Source: Shewanella sp. MR-4 (lineage in GTDB: Bacteria > Pseudomonadota > Gammaproteobacteria > Enterobacterales > Shewanellaceae). From it: DNA of 64,000 nt. Shown piece by piece: positions 43,988 to 52,812 of the stretch. The number at the start of each line of letters is the position of its first letter. The first letter of the stretch is position 1. Position numbers and translations under genes: made by a program. The notes beneath the pieces are model-generated. The model was not told where the DNA came from. It did not search any database and was given only the letters and a program-made list of their open reading frames with translations. The stretch lies in the NCBI RefSeq assembly GCF_000014685.1, contig NC_008321.1, positions 310,001 to 374,000 on the forward strand. The letters are read 5' to 3'.

Positions 43988-44872
43988 TTATGTTGTAGTC
44001 TTAATTAGACCTTTTTTGTCATTAACAGTGTAAAAAATTGCTTTATCCCAGTATTTTTCCATTAGATTTGACTGAATACTTTTACTTACTTTATTTTTCT
44101 CAATTAAAAGATACTTGACTGTATCAATGGTTGCAGTTCCGGAGCTAATCTGACTTTGGCAAAATTTCACTATAAAGACAGGAGGCAGGCATCCTCCTAC
44201 TCTGAAGGTTATATATCCGTTTTTCTCCATTTCCATTCTTGAATGGAATTTTATATTGTCAGAGGTTCCATCAATATCTTTAATAAAACTCCTCAATCTT
44301 TCAAAAAATTGAACGCCCAAAGAGAACTGGTATTCACTCGATATGAATGTTCTAATCTGGTTAGTTTTTTCGCAATAATCATTAATTGAATTTGGTGTTA
44401 CAGGATATCTTGTTTCTCTAATAATATAACTACTTAAAGTTTCGAGGAGATGTTGTTCTTCACTCGATAGAGAAAAATGCAAATCCAATGCAATATTTAA
44501 CAACTTGTGACTGTATGCTTTAACCTTTTTCTCAAGTAAGTTCTTAGGTGCATTTATTAGTAATGATACAACGCCTGATTTCAAAAGTAACTCGATTGCA
44601 TACCCTAAGATTAGTACGCTAGATTTATTGGCTGACTCCTGAATGTTATATATTTCAAAAACTTCTTTTGAAGTTAACTTTTCTCCATCAATAATTTTTC
44701 TAGCCTGTAAGGCATCGAGTTCTAATTTCTTGTTAAGCGCAATTTCTCTTAATAACTTGGCACTGATAAGCTTTCCATCAGCCTCTTTAACCCAGTCTAA
44801 TTTATTAAATATACCTTGTTCACCACTAGATTTTAATGGAGTTTCCATCAAACTATTATTATTCAAAATCAT
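43988..44872 (-). CDS. Hypothetical protein with HEPN-like region
   Basis: 294 residues, clearly AT-rich. The middle part (about residues 75-160) has ILGYAIELLLKSG, then HKLLNIAL, then RETRYPVTP, an order that resembles HEPN-type domains of defence and toxin proteins. I see no R-x4-6-H nuclease motif, so RNase activity is doubtful. A gene follows five bases later. A defence role is inference from fold resemblance and the company of a toxin-antitoxin pair. Confidence 0.5.
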   Translation of the reverse strand: MILNNNSLMETPLKSSGEQGIFNKLDWVKEADGKLISAKLLREIALNKKLELDALQARKIIDGEKLTSKEVFEIYNIQESANKSSVLILGYAIELLLKSGVVSLLINAPKNLLEKKVKAYSHKLLNIALDLHFSLSSEEQHLLETLSSYIIRETRYPVTPNSINDYCEKTNQIRTFISSEYQFSLGVQFFERLRSFIKDIDGTSDNIKFHSRMEMEKNGYITFRVGGCLPPVFIVKFCQSQISSGTATIDTVKYLLIEKNKVSKSIQSNLMEKYWDKAIFYTVNDKKGLIKTTT

Positions 44873-45300
44873 ATTTCCATTTGTTTTTGAAGCACGACCT
44901 GAGAGGGCCGCATTTGTATAGTGCGCATAATCCTAGCTCCGAGCACTTGGAAAATAAATTGCAACACACTGATTTAAATTGATTTCTACAATAGCAAAAA
45001 CCATATTGGATAGAAAGTGTGCATTCGCATGATTTCTGATAGTTTTGTTCTATGCGAAGACCATGTAATTAAGTCGCGTCAGCTTGCTAGTTATTGTTTT
45101 TAAATTTCAAAGTGTAAATTGGCATCCATTTTCTCAAATAGCAAGTTACGCTAATGCTTGAAAGGCAAATCATGGTGATTGGCGAGACGACCGTCCGCCA
45201 CATGGACGGGGCGGTCGAGCATCCAGGGATGGACTTGCTGTGTGTCGTCGAGTCACCACCATGGTTGGCCTCACGCCTACTGCAAATACACCAGATATAG
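44873..45300. other. Intergenic region of the accessory patch
   Basis: 428 bases without a supportable gene. The left part is AT-rich and must hold the promoter of the HEPN-like pair. The right part contains the structured element at 45171-45263. Confidence 0.4.
45171..45263. repeat. Structured GC-rich intergenic element (possible dispersed repeat)
   Basis: Nested inverted repeats in 93 bases: outer arms CATGGTG (45171-45177) and CACCATG (45257-45263), inner GACGAC with GTCGTC, a hairpin CCGTCC/GGACGG, and CATCC/GGATG. It is GC-rich within an AT-rich stretch and lies next to the toxin-antitoxin genes. The architecture is that of REP/MITE-like intergenic repeats; whether it is repeated in the genome cannot be told from this window. 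Confidence 0.5.
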
Positions 45301-45600
45301 CTATTTCAGATGATTTTGGGGTAGTTGTGGTTGACCTAACAGGGCAACGATAAGGATAAAGTCGGCTTCTTTGGTGAAGTAGGCGGTGTGTTTACCTATA
45401 GGAAAGAAGAAACCGTTGGGATAAATATCGTTGCAGCTTCTGCCTAATCCGGGGTTATTGGCTAACATTTGCAAACCGGAGATAAGGCTTTCTTTATATT
45501 TGTGCCACTGCGACTCAGAAAAGTGTTGAAGGGTGTAGTCTTTAATCTGTTGTAGGTGAATCTGAGCTAACCTACTCAGTTTATAGCGTTTATTATTCAT
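45301..45600 (-). CDS. ParE-type toxin
   Basis: A 99-residue toxin of the RelE/ParE fold, with the typical order of an N-terminal helix pair (KLSRLAQIHLQQIKDYT), a central NNPGLGRSC segment and C-terminal strands (FFPIGKHTAYF, FILIVALLG). It is preceded by its antitoxin with an 8-base gap. ParE proteins poison gyrase. Confidence 0.88.
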   Translation of the reverse strand: MNNKRYKLSRLAQIHLQQIKDYTLQHFSESQWHKYKESLISGLQMLANNPGLGRSCNDIYPNGFFFPIGKHTAYFTKEADFILIVALLGQPQLPQNHLK

Positions 45601-45608
45601 GTGAGTGG

Positions 45609-45851
45609 CTACAGGGCGTTAAGAAAATCTTCACCATCAACCACATTGCCCTTCGCTAAATCTTCTTTGGCTGCGTTGAAACAGTGCTTCAGATAGTCGG
45701 CTTTCATCGCCTCAAGCTGTTCGTAATCGTGGATAGACATGACCACAACCGCATCTTTACTGTTTTTGCTGATCTTGATGGGTTCGCGTTGAGCGTTTAG
45801 AAGCAACTCACCAAAATTTCGTTTGGCGTCATTGGCGGTTAAGGTTTGCAT
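45609..45851 (-). CDS. Phd/YefM-type antitoxin
   Basis: 80 residues, with the DNA-binding N-terminus TANDAKRNFGELLLNAQ and a toxin-binding tail. The partner toxin gene follows. It would neutralise the toxin and repress the operon. Confidence 0.88.
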   Translation of the reverse strand: MQTLTANDAKRNFGELLLNAQREPIKISKNSKDAVVVMSIHDYEQLEAMKADYLKHCFNAAKEDLAKGNVVDGEDFLNAL

Positions 45852-45979
45852 GAGTTAAGCCCCGTTTTGGAAAGACAATGGCAGTATAGTTTATTGAGCG
45901 AAATGGTCAAAATGATTAAATCGTGCGATTTGTGCTAAAGATGGGTTCACTTGATGATGACTTGCCTACAAAAGAGAGC

Positions 45980-46006
45980 AAAAAGCCGAGATGATTCTCG
46001 GCTTTT
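45980..46006. terminator. Terminator at the end of the polyene operon
   Basis: The arms AAAAAGCCGAG and CTCGGCTTTTT flank a 6-base loop. It closes the long minus-strand operon and separates it from the toxin-antitoxin genes. Confidence 0.88.
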
Positions 46007-46035
46007 TGTTAATGCTTTTACTCATCCAAAGATGA

Positions 46036-46779
46036 TTAGTAGTACTTCTTCAGATAGCTCTCGGCGTAGCTTTTCAGCTTTTTGTTTGGGTTATTGTTGG
46101 CAATATTTTCAATGACTTCGCGGTATTGCGTATTGCCCGATGCGGCGAGGGCCTTGGCCATATTGGCGTAGGTATCGATGGCTAACTTGTCGTTGCTCAT
46201 TAGGCGTGGATTTTTCAACTCAACGCTCAGACGCTCTAACAGAAAATCATCATAGTTTTGATCGTCCATCATGCGTTTAGCGGCAAGGCGCATTAGCTCT
46301 AAATCGTCGCTCTTTAACGCATTGGCATAGGCATTGTTTTTAGGGCTTTGTTCGGCCACATATTGGCTCTTGTCCGCTAAAATGGCGTTCCACTTCTTGT
46401 ATTTATCTAGGTTCTCAAGTGCTTGGGTCGCGTACTTTTTCAGTTTCTTATGAAAGTTGCCACGCACTATGCTGTTGATAGTTTCGCTGTACTTATCGTT
46501 ACCCGAGTAGGCTAAGCCTTTGACTAACCAAGCGCTGTAGTCGATGGCATTTTTCTCGGTGGCGAGGGGCAGCGATTCGATCAATTTGGCCTCTAACACG
46601 TCGTAAATGGCGGGATCGGATAATCCGGCAATCGTCAGGGCTTCGATGGCTTGTTTTTGCTTAAATTGATTGTCGCCTTTAAAAATTTCTTGATAGGTTT
46701 CAACCGTGTATTCCTCTGCCCATAGGGGAGAGCTAAGTAAACTGATGCCGAGTAATATGCTTGCTACTAATGGTTTCAT
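46036..46779 (-). CDS. Exported HEAT-like repeat protein at the end of the operon
   Basis: 247 residues with a signal peptide ending LWA (residue 21). The mature part consists of repeated helical units, for example AIEALTIAGLSDPAIYDVL and two copies of a segment like SIVRGNFHKKLKKYATQAL / NIANNNPNKKLKSYAESYL. It starts ten bases after the ketosynthase stop with AAGGA upstream, so it is the last gene of the polyene operon. It is not part of the aryl polyene clusters I know. A periplasmic scaffold is possible. Confidence 0.65.
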   Translation of the reverse strand: MKPLVASILLGISLLSSPLWAEEYTVETYQEIFKGDNQFKQKQAIEALTIAGLSDPAIYDVLEAKLIESLPLATEKNAIDYSAWLVKGLAYSGNDKYSETINSIVRGNFHKKLKKYATQALENLDKYKKWNAILADKSQYVAEQSPKNNAYANALKSDDLELMRLAAKRMMDDQNYDDFLLERLSVELKNPRLMSNDKLAIDTYANMAKALAASGNTQYREVIENIANNNPNKKLKSYAESYLKKYY

Positions 46780-46789
46780 TGATATGTCC

Positions 46790-48043
46790 TTATGTCGTTT
46801 TCCAGCGTTTAAAAATCAGTGAGGTGTTAATGCCGCCAAAGGCGAAGTTATTGCTCATCACATAGTCGGTGTCGAGCGCACGTGGCTCGCCGCGAATGTA
46901 ATCGAGTGCGGCACATTCTGGGTCGATATTGTCGAGATTGAGCGTGGGAGCAAACCAGCCCGCATTCATCATCTCAATACTGACCCAAGCTTCTAACGCG
47001 CCGCAGGCGCCTAAGGTATGGCCTGTGTAGCTTTTAAGGGATGAAATCGGCATATCCGCACCGAAGACGGCATGGGTTGCATGGGTTTCGGCAACATCAC
47101 CGCGGTCGGTCGCTGTGCCGTGGGCATTCACATAACCAATGGCATCGGGCGTGAGCGCCGCATCCTTAAGGGCTAAGCGAATGGCGATTTCCATGGTATC
47201 GCTATTGGGCTGAGTCACATGCTGGCCATCGGAGTTAGTGCCAAAACCGACGATCTCGGCGTAAATTTTTGCGCCGCGCGCCATGGCGTGTTCTAACTCT
47301 TCGAGTACCAGCGTACAGGCGCCTTCGCCAATCACTAAACCGTCGCGATTGGCATCGAAGGGACGAGGCGTTAACTCAGGGGTGGCATTTTGGGTGCTGG
47401 TGGCAAACAGGGTGTCGAATACCACCGCCTCGGTTGGGCAGAGTTCTTCACCGCCGCCCGCGAGCATTAAGGTCTGTTGGCCGTATTTGATGGCCTCATA
47501 GGCGTAGCCTATGCCTTGGCTGCCCGAAGTACAGGCGCTGCTGGTGGTATGAATGCGTCCCTTAAGACCAAAGAAAACCCCCACGTTTACCGCAGTGGTG
47601 TGTGCCATCATGCGGATATAACTGGTGGCGGTGACGCCCGACATATCGCCATTTTTGAGCATATCGCCAAAGGCGGTAATAGGATCGGTACTGCCAGTCG
47701 ATGATCCATAGGCAATGCCCATTTCCCCCGAGGTGACGATAGGGTCGTCCAAGAGTCCTGCGTCTATCAGCGCAAGTTCGCTGGCGCGAGTCGCCATAAT
47801 CGAGACGCGTCCCATGGAGCGGATCTTTTTGCGGGAATAGTGGCTCGGCACCTCAAAGTCAGTAATGGGTGCGGCTAAGCGGGTGTTTAGTCCGTCATAT
47901 TTGTCCCATTCCGCCATCGTCACGACACAGTTTTTTTGTGCCTTAATGCTGCTTGCGATACTTGGCCAGTCATGGCCTAGGGCGCTGATACCGCCAATAC
48001 CAGTAACGACGACACGTCTGCCTAGGGGATTGCGCTGCGTCAT
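46790..48043 (-). CDS. Beta-ketoacyl-ACP synthase (FabF-like)
   Basis: 417 residues. The Cys-His-His triad is complete: TSSACTSGS (Cys), VNAHGTAT (His) and SYTGHTLGACG (His). It condenses acyl-ACP with malonyl-ACP in the aryl polyene chain. The ketoreductase gene ends where it starts (one-base gap). With the second ketosynthase at 49440 and the partial chain-length-factor-like protein at the window edge, the operon has three ketosynthase-type proteins, as in ape clusters. Confidence 0.9.
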   Translation of the reverse strand: MTQRNPLGRRVVVTGIGGISALGHDWPSIASSIKAQKNCVVTMAEWDKYDGLNTRLAAPITDFEVPSHYSRKKIRSMGRVSIMATRASELALIDAGLLDDPIVTSGEMGIAYGSSTGSTDPITAFGDMLKNGDMSGVTATSYIRMMAHTTAVNVGVFFGLKGRIHTTSSACTSGSQGIGYAYEAIKYGQQTLMLAGGGEELCPTEAVVFDTLFATSTQNATPELTPRPFDANRDGLVIGEGACTLVLEELEHAMARGAKIYAEIVGFGTNSDGQHVTQPNSDTMEIAIRLALKDAALTPDAIGYVNAHGTATDRGDVAETHATHAVFGADMPISSLKSYTGHTLGACGALEAWVSIEMMNAGWFAPTLNLDNIDPECAALDYIRGEPRALDTDYVMSNNFAFGGINTSLIFKRWKTT

Positions 48044-48769
48044 TTAGATCATGCCTCCATTCACCGAAATCACTTGGCGCGTAATATAGGCGGCATCGTC
48101 CGACATTAAAAAGGCGGCTAACGCTGCTATTTCATTGGGTTTACCCATGCGGCGCATCGGCACTAACTGCTCAACCATATCCTTAGGAATATCCGCTACC
48201 ATATCGGTTTCGATTAAACCTGGGGCGATACAGTTTACAGTGATCTTACGTTTGGCCAGCTCTAAGGACAGCGCCTTAGTGGCGCCAATCAATCCGGCCT
48301 TAGAGGCGCTGTAATTGACCTGACCACGGTTGCCCGCAATGCCAGACACTGAGGCTAAGGTGATGATACGGCCACCCTTGCGGCCTTGTACCATGGGCAT
48401 AACACAGGGATGAATGACATTATAAAAACCATCGAGGTTAGTGTGGATCACGCTGTCCCACTCGGTTTCGCTCATCGCTGGGAAGGCATTGTCACGGTTG
48501 ATGCCCGCATTGAGTATCACGCCATAATAGGCGCCATTGGCTTCAATATCGGCTTCTATGGCGGCTTTTACGGCGGCGCGATCGGCAACATCAAACTTTA
48601 ATAGGCTGACGTTCACCCCAAGGGCGCTAAGTTCTGCTGCGCTGGCGTCGGCTGCGGCCTGATTGCTGTGATAATGCAGGGCGATATCGTAGCCCGCTGC
48701 GGCCAGTTTAAGGGTGATGGCTTTGCCAATTCCGCGGCTCGAACCTGTGACTAATACTCTGTTATTCAT
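48044..48769 (-). CDS. 3-ketoacyl-ACP reductase (FabG-like SDR)
   Basis: 241 residues with the NADPH-binding TGSSRGIGKAI (residues 8-18), NAGI, a catalytic Ser (LASVSG) and YSASK. It reduces the beta-keto group in each elongation round of the polyene. It follows the dehydratase gene by 125 bases, the largest gap in the operon, where an internal promoter may lie. Confidence 0.92.
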   Translation of the reverse strand: MNNRVLVTGSSRGIGKAITLKLAAAGYDIALHYHSNQAAADASAAELSALGVNVSLLKFDVADRAAVKAAIEADIEANGAYYGVILNAGINRDNAFPAMSETEWDSVIHTNLDGFYNVIHPCVMPMVQGRKGGRIITLASVSGIAGNRGQVNYSASKAGLIGATKALSLELAKRKITVNCIAPGLIETDMVADIPKDMVEQLVPMRRMGKPNEIAALAAFLMSDDAAYITRQVISVNGGMI

Positions 48770-48894
48770 CTTTATTTCTCCACCCGTGATGCTTGATGAT
48801 GAGTTTTTTATGCATCAAAGGGCTAAATCCTTTTGTAGTACGACTGACGTTGCGTCGGTTTAAAGCTTGGCGCTTGTGAGCGCTAGGCCAGACA

Positions 48895-49434
48895 TTAAGC
48901 CTGACTGGAGGCGATATACGCTTGGGTGTCCTGGGGTTGGAACACGTTCACATTGGCCTCGGCCACGAGTTGTGGTGTTTGCTCCGCTCCCACCTCGGGC
49001 AACAGATAAATCTGGCAATCGAATACCGCCAGTCCCGACTCTTCTTGATAGAGGCGTTTAACCTGAGTGCGATAACGGCGGTTGAGCTCGTACTGCGCTG
49101 TGTGTAAGGCTAATTTACGCGATCCCAATAAAAAACCCACGCGGATTTTATCGTGGCGCAGTTTGGCCTCAACACCGGCGAGGGCAGCGATGCTCTGCGC
49201 CATGTATTCGATACCCACATAATTGGGAACGGCCTGACGTTGCTCGTCAAAATAAGCACTCTGAGGGCTGATCAGCACTTCGGTTTCGAGTGCATCCTGC
49301 TGATGGCGAATAATCTTATCAATCAAGATCATTGGTGCGCGGTGCGGAATAAAATCGGCAATATTCTGCTCGGCTAATTGTTGCAGCCACATCGGCTCGG
49401 CGGGTGCCATTGCAGTGTCAGTAGAACTGGACAT
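48895..49434 (-). CDS. ApeP-like 3-hydroxyacyl-ACP dehydratase
   Basis: A 179-residue hotdog-fold protein with FIPHRAPMILIDKIIRH near the start, as in the ApeP family of polyene dehydratases. It probably pairs with the small dehydratase at 59979. It starts five bases after the upstream ketosynthase stop. Confidence 0.8.
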   Translation of the reverse strand: MSSSTDTAMAPAEPMWLQQLAEQNIADFIPHRAPMILIDKIIRHQQDALETEVLISPQSAYFDEQRQAVPNYVGIEYMAQSIAALAGVEAKLRHDKIRVGFLLGSRKLALHTAQYELNRRYRTQVKRLYQEESGLAVFDCQIYLLPEVGAEQTPQLVAEANVNVFQPQDTQAYIASSQA

Positions 49435-49439
49435 AAAAC

Positions 49440-50663
49440 TTAAGCCCCTTTACGGCAAAAAATCAGGCTGGCATTGCTGCCACCAAAGGCGAAGGAGTTG
49501 CTCATCACATAGTTAAGCTTGCCATGCTCGGCGCATTGCTTGGGCGCGACTAAGGCTATGCTGGGATCCTGTGGATCTGGCTGCCCATCATACCTATGGG
49601 GAGGCAGGGCAAGATGGTGATTATGGGGTGAGAGCAGTAAATAACAAAATGCGGCTTCAATCGCGCCCGCGGCACCTAAGGTATGGCCAACCAGCGGTTT
49701 GGTTGAGCTTGCGGGTGGTGGCGTGTCACCAAACACTGAGCGTACGGCGCGGCTTTCCATCGCATCATTTTTAGGCGTTGCTGTGCCATGTAAGTTTATA
49801 TAATCAATCTGTTGCGCCGAAATCTGTGCATCATCAAGCGCGGCCTGCATGGCGGCAATCGCCCCCGCGCCTTCGGGGTGCGGCGCCGACATATGGTGCG
49901 CATCGCTCGACTCGCCTATGCCTGCAAGCAATACGTTCGCTTGCGCTGAGCCGAGCGTTTCGTTTTCCGCTAGGGTCAGGGTAAACAGCGCGGCGCCTTC
50001 ACCGATATTGATGCCATCACGATTGGCGCTGAAGGGATTGCAATGTCCCTTGGAAACCGATTCTAAGGCGTGAAACCCGTTGACTGTCAGTTGGCACAGG
50101 CTGTCGATACCGCCGACGATCACCATGTCGCACAGCTTGGCCTCGAGTAGGCGTTTGGCGCTGGCAAACACCTTAGCGCTGGATGAGCAGGCGGTCGAAA
50201 TGGTGTAGCAGGGGCCTTGGAGCGCAAATAACTGGCGTAAAAAATCGCTGGTGCTGCCCAATTCCTGTTGGAAGTAATGGTAATCGGCGGGGAAGTGGCC
50301 GTGTTGATTGCGATAGGCCAAGGCGGCTTCGCCCTTCGAAATCCCCGAGGTGCTGGTGCCTAAGACTACGCCGATGCGGTCGACGCCAAAGTCACTTTTG
50401 GCTTGCTCTACGGCATCGCGAATTTGCAGTGCGGCAGCCAGGAGTAATTGATTATTGCGACAATCGAATTGCGCCAGTGCGGCAGGTATCGTCGGTAACG
50501 GCTCAGTGACGGGCGCGACCAGTGTCGACTCCCCAAATAGCAGGGTGTCACTGGTTTGCATGGCACTGGTATCGCCTGCAATCAAGCGGGCTAACACCTG
50601 CTCGGGCGTTTGCCCTAACGGGGTACACAATCCAATCTGTGTAATGGCGACTCTGTTGTTCAT
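49440..50663 (-). CDS. Beta-ketoacyl-ACP synthase, second copy
   Basis: 407 residues with a complete active site: TISTACSSSAK (Cys), LHGTATPKND (His) and KPLVGHTLGAAGA (His). Together with the other synthase it builds the conjugated chain, possibly acting on a different chain length. The upstream DUF3261 gene ends 96 bases before its start. Confidence 0.88.
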   Translation of the reverse strand: MNNRVAITQIGLCTPLGQTPEQVLARLIAGDTSAMQTSDTLLFGESTLVAPVTEPLPTIPAALAQFDCRNNQLLLAAALQIRDAVEQAKSDFGVDRIGVVLGTSTSGISKGEAALAYRNQHGHFPADYHYFQQELGSTSDFLRQLFALQGPCYTISTACSSSAKVFASAKRLLEAKLCDMVIVGGIDSLCQLTVNGFHALESVSKGHCNPFSANRDGINIGEGAALFTLTLAENETLGSAQANVLLAGIGESSDAHHMSAPHPEGAGAIAAMQAALDDAQISAQQIDYINLHGTATPKNDAMESRAVRSVFGDTPPPASSTKPLVGHTLGAAGAIEAAFCYLLLSPHNHHLALPPHRYDGQPDPQDPSIALVAPKQCAEHGKLNYVMSNSFAFGGSNASLIFCRKGA

Positions 50664-50759
50664 TGCTGCTTGCTATACCTATGGCCTTTGATGCGAGCAA
50701 TGCTAAAAGCTCATATCGATTGGCTGTTAACGGGTGCCTATGGCATGGTCAAAAGACGA

Positions 50760-51500
50760 TTAAATGGGTTGTATCTCTAACTCAAATTTTGCCTGTGGCA
50801 TGGTCAAATTAATGTGTGCCTGCCAGAGAGCATCGTCGCTCTGTTGCTGATAACGGATCTGTATTACTTGAGTCTGATTATCACTGCGACTGATCAGCGT
50901 GTCTTGGCTATAAAACTGGCGACAGGGAATAGCGTCACACAGTCCTGTCACTAACTCGCCACCCTCTAAATGGCTTTTAATACTCTGCTCCGGCCAATAG
51001 ATGAGTTGCATCATCGCCATCAGGTATTCGGCCTTAAACTCATCCCCTAGCAAGAGACTCTGTTCACTGCTGAGTGTATTCCCATCGTAAACCAAGGTAA
51101 ACAATGCCTGCCCAAGGGGCGCGAGCCCGACCAGCGTCATCCGTTCCCCTTCGAGTTCGAGCTGGGTGAGTAGCTCGTGGGTGTTACCGCCCACCTTAAT
51201 GCTCACCTTCTGACTAAAGGACTGGGGTGAGGATACCCCAGCTTTGCTGTCGTTTTGCTGATTCTGGCTTTGAGTCTGGCTTTGGGGCGCATTTGCCTGC
51301 GGCTTGGTAAGCGGTTTCTCCATCGCCGGGCCAAAATCATGGGGGAGTGGCGCTAAGCAGTAACGCATATCTTTCGCCAAACCGACACAGGTTTGCCGAT
51401 AGAGCAGCTCGCTGCATCCCATCAAGCCTAGGCTGATTAGGAGCAAGCAAAACGTCGCAATGGCTTTGAGGCGACCTTTGGCGTTAAGGCTTAAGCGCAT
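50760..51500 (-). CDS. DUF3261 lipoprotein of the polyene cluster
   Basis: 246 residues; a lipoprotein signal ends in LMGC. It resembles the DUF3261 proteins found in aryl polyene and flexirubin clusters, where they go with the LolA-like and MMPL genes in export. It carries a Gln-rich linker (residues 70-85). It follows the FAD oxidoreductase by four bases. Confidence 0.75.
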   Translation of the reverse strand: MRLSLNAKGRLKAIATFCLLLISLGLMGCSELLYRQTCVGLAKDMRYCLAPLPHDFGPAMEKPLTKPQANAPQSQTQSQNQQNDSKAGVSSPQSFSQKVSIKVGGNTHELLTQLELEGERMTLVGLAPLGQALFTLVYDGNTLSSEQSLLLGDEFKAEYLMAMMQLIYWPEQSIKSHLEGGELVTGLCDAIPCRQFYSQDTLISRSDNQTQVIQIRYQQQSDDALWQAHINLTMPQAKFELEIQPI

Positions 51501-51504
51501 CGAA

Positions 51505-52812
51505 TTACACCTCGGCTAATTCGCTAATAGCGGGTTCGGCGCTGAGTTCGGCTTCTTGCCGACATAGCTCGACCACCAGATTCAGGCGTCGCTCGGAATC
51601 TTTTACAAAGGGATTTTGCACATCCCAAGCATAGCCCGCCAAAATCGAGCAGATCATCTGTTTGATTTTAGGATTCGGATTTTCGTAAAAAATCACATCT
51701 TGGAAGCGACCATCGTACCAAGCCTGCACATAAGTGCGGAAGGTGTTCACCCCTTGCATTAACGGCGCCGAGTACTCGGCGGGCCAATCTACCGTGTCGC
51801 CATTTAGCTGTTTAAGCACGCATTTCGCCGCCATCGATGCCGATTGCATGGCGATAGTCACGCCCGATGAGAATACCGGATCGAGAAATTCGCCCGCGTT
51901 GCCCAGCAGGGCAAACTTGTCGGTGGCGAGGCGCGATACGTTGGCCGAGTAACCCTTGAGTGTCGCACAGGGCTGAGCGACCTTGGCATTGGCCAGCAAT
52001 GCTTTCAGGCCGGGTTCTTCTTTGACTATAGTCAGTAGCTGCTGCTCTAAATCGCCTTCGAGGCGCGCGAGTAACTGCGGCTCAGCCACGACGCCGAGCG
52101 AGCAACGGCCGTTGCTGAAGGGAATTAACCAGTACCAAATATCCTGATGCTGTGGATGAACACTAATTAAAATCTTATTACGGTCAAAGTCGGGATCGCT
52201 GATGTTATCTTCCACATGGGTGAAGATAGCGCTGCGGGTCGGCAGTGATGACGGCGTTTCGAGGTCGAGTAGTCGAGGCAATACTCGGCCAAAACCGCTG
52301 GCATCGAGCACATATTGCGCCTCAACTTGGTACTGCTCACCTTGCTCGTTACGCACGCTTAAGCGCGGGTTGGCGCTTAAATCGATTGCCTCAACGGTTT
52401 CACCGTAACGGATATCCACTCCAAAGCTTGCTGCGGTATCGGCGAGCAATTTGTCAAAGTTTGCCCGTTGCACTTGGAAGGTTGTGCCCGGCCCTGGGGT
52501 AAATTTGTCGGTAAAGTCGAAGGTGGTATACACCCCATCGCGTCGGAAGGCGGCGCCATTTTTATATTGGAATCCCGCCGCATTCAGCGCCTCTAACATG
52601 CCTGCTTCTTCAATAAATTGCATACAGCAGGGTAGTAGACTCTCGCCGATAGAAAAGCGTGGAAAGTGTTGTTTTTCTAGCACTAATACCCGTTTGCCTT
52701 GCTTATGCAATAGGCTAGCGGCAATCGAGCCCGAGGGGCCAGCGCCAATAATGGCCACATCGACGGAAAGGGAGTGGGACTGTGCGGAGCTTGCAGCGGT
52801 AGATGTGGACAT
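51505..52812 (-). CDS. FAD-dependent oxidoreductase (halogenase/hydroxylase-like)
   Basis: 435 residues with the FAD motif IIGAGPSGSIAASLL and the later GNAGEFLDPVFSSGV, resembling the tryptophan-halogenase/geranylgeranyl-reductase group. Homologues in aryl polyene and xanthomonadin clusters modify the aryl ring or the chain. A WxWxIP halogenase motif is not seen (it reads WYWLIPFS), so oxygenation or reduction is more likely than halogenation. It abuts the MMPL gene. Confidence 0.82.
   Translation of the reverse strand: MSTSTAASSAQSHSLSVDVAIIGAGPSGSIAASLLHKQGKRVLVLEKQHFPRFSIGESLLPCCMQFIEEAGMLEALNAAGFQYKNGAAFRRDGVYTTFDFTDKFTPGPGTTFQVQRANFDKLLADTAASFGVDIRYGETVEAIDLSANPRLSVRNEQGEQYQVEAQYVLDASGFGRVLPRLLDLETPSSLPTRSAIFTHVEDNISDPDFDRNKILISVHPQHQDIWYWLIPFSNGRCSLGVVAEPQLLARLEGDLEQQLLTIVKEEPGLKALLANAKVAQPCATLKGYSANVSRLATDKFALLGNAGEFLDPVFSSGVTIAMQSASMAAKCVLKQLNGDTVDWPAEYSAPLMQGVNTFRTYVQAWYDGRFQDVIFYENPNPKIKQMICSILAGYAWDVQNPFVKDSERRLNLVVELCRQEAELSAEPAISELAEV

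Noticed and set aside
51505..52812. Reading the FAD oxidoreductase as a tryptophan halogenase
   Set aside because: The WxWxIP motif is not present; the region reads WYWLIPFS, so the family resemblance does not support halogenation.
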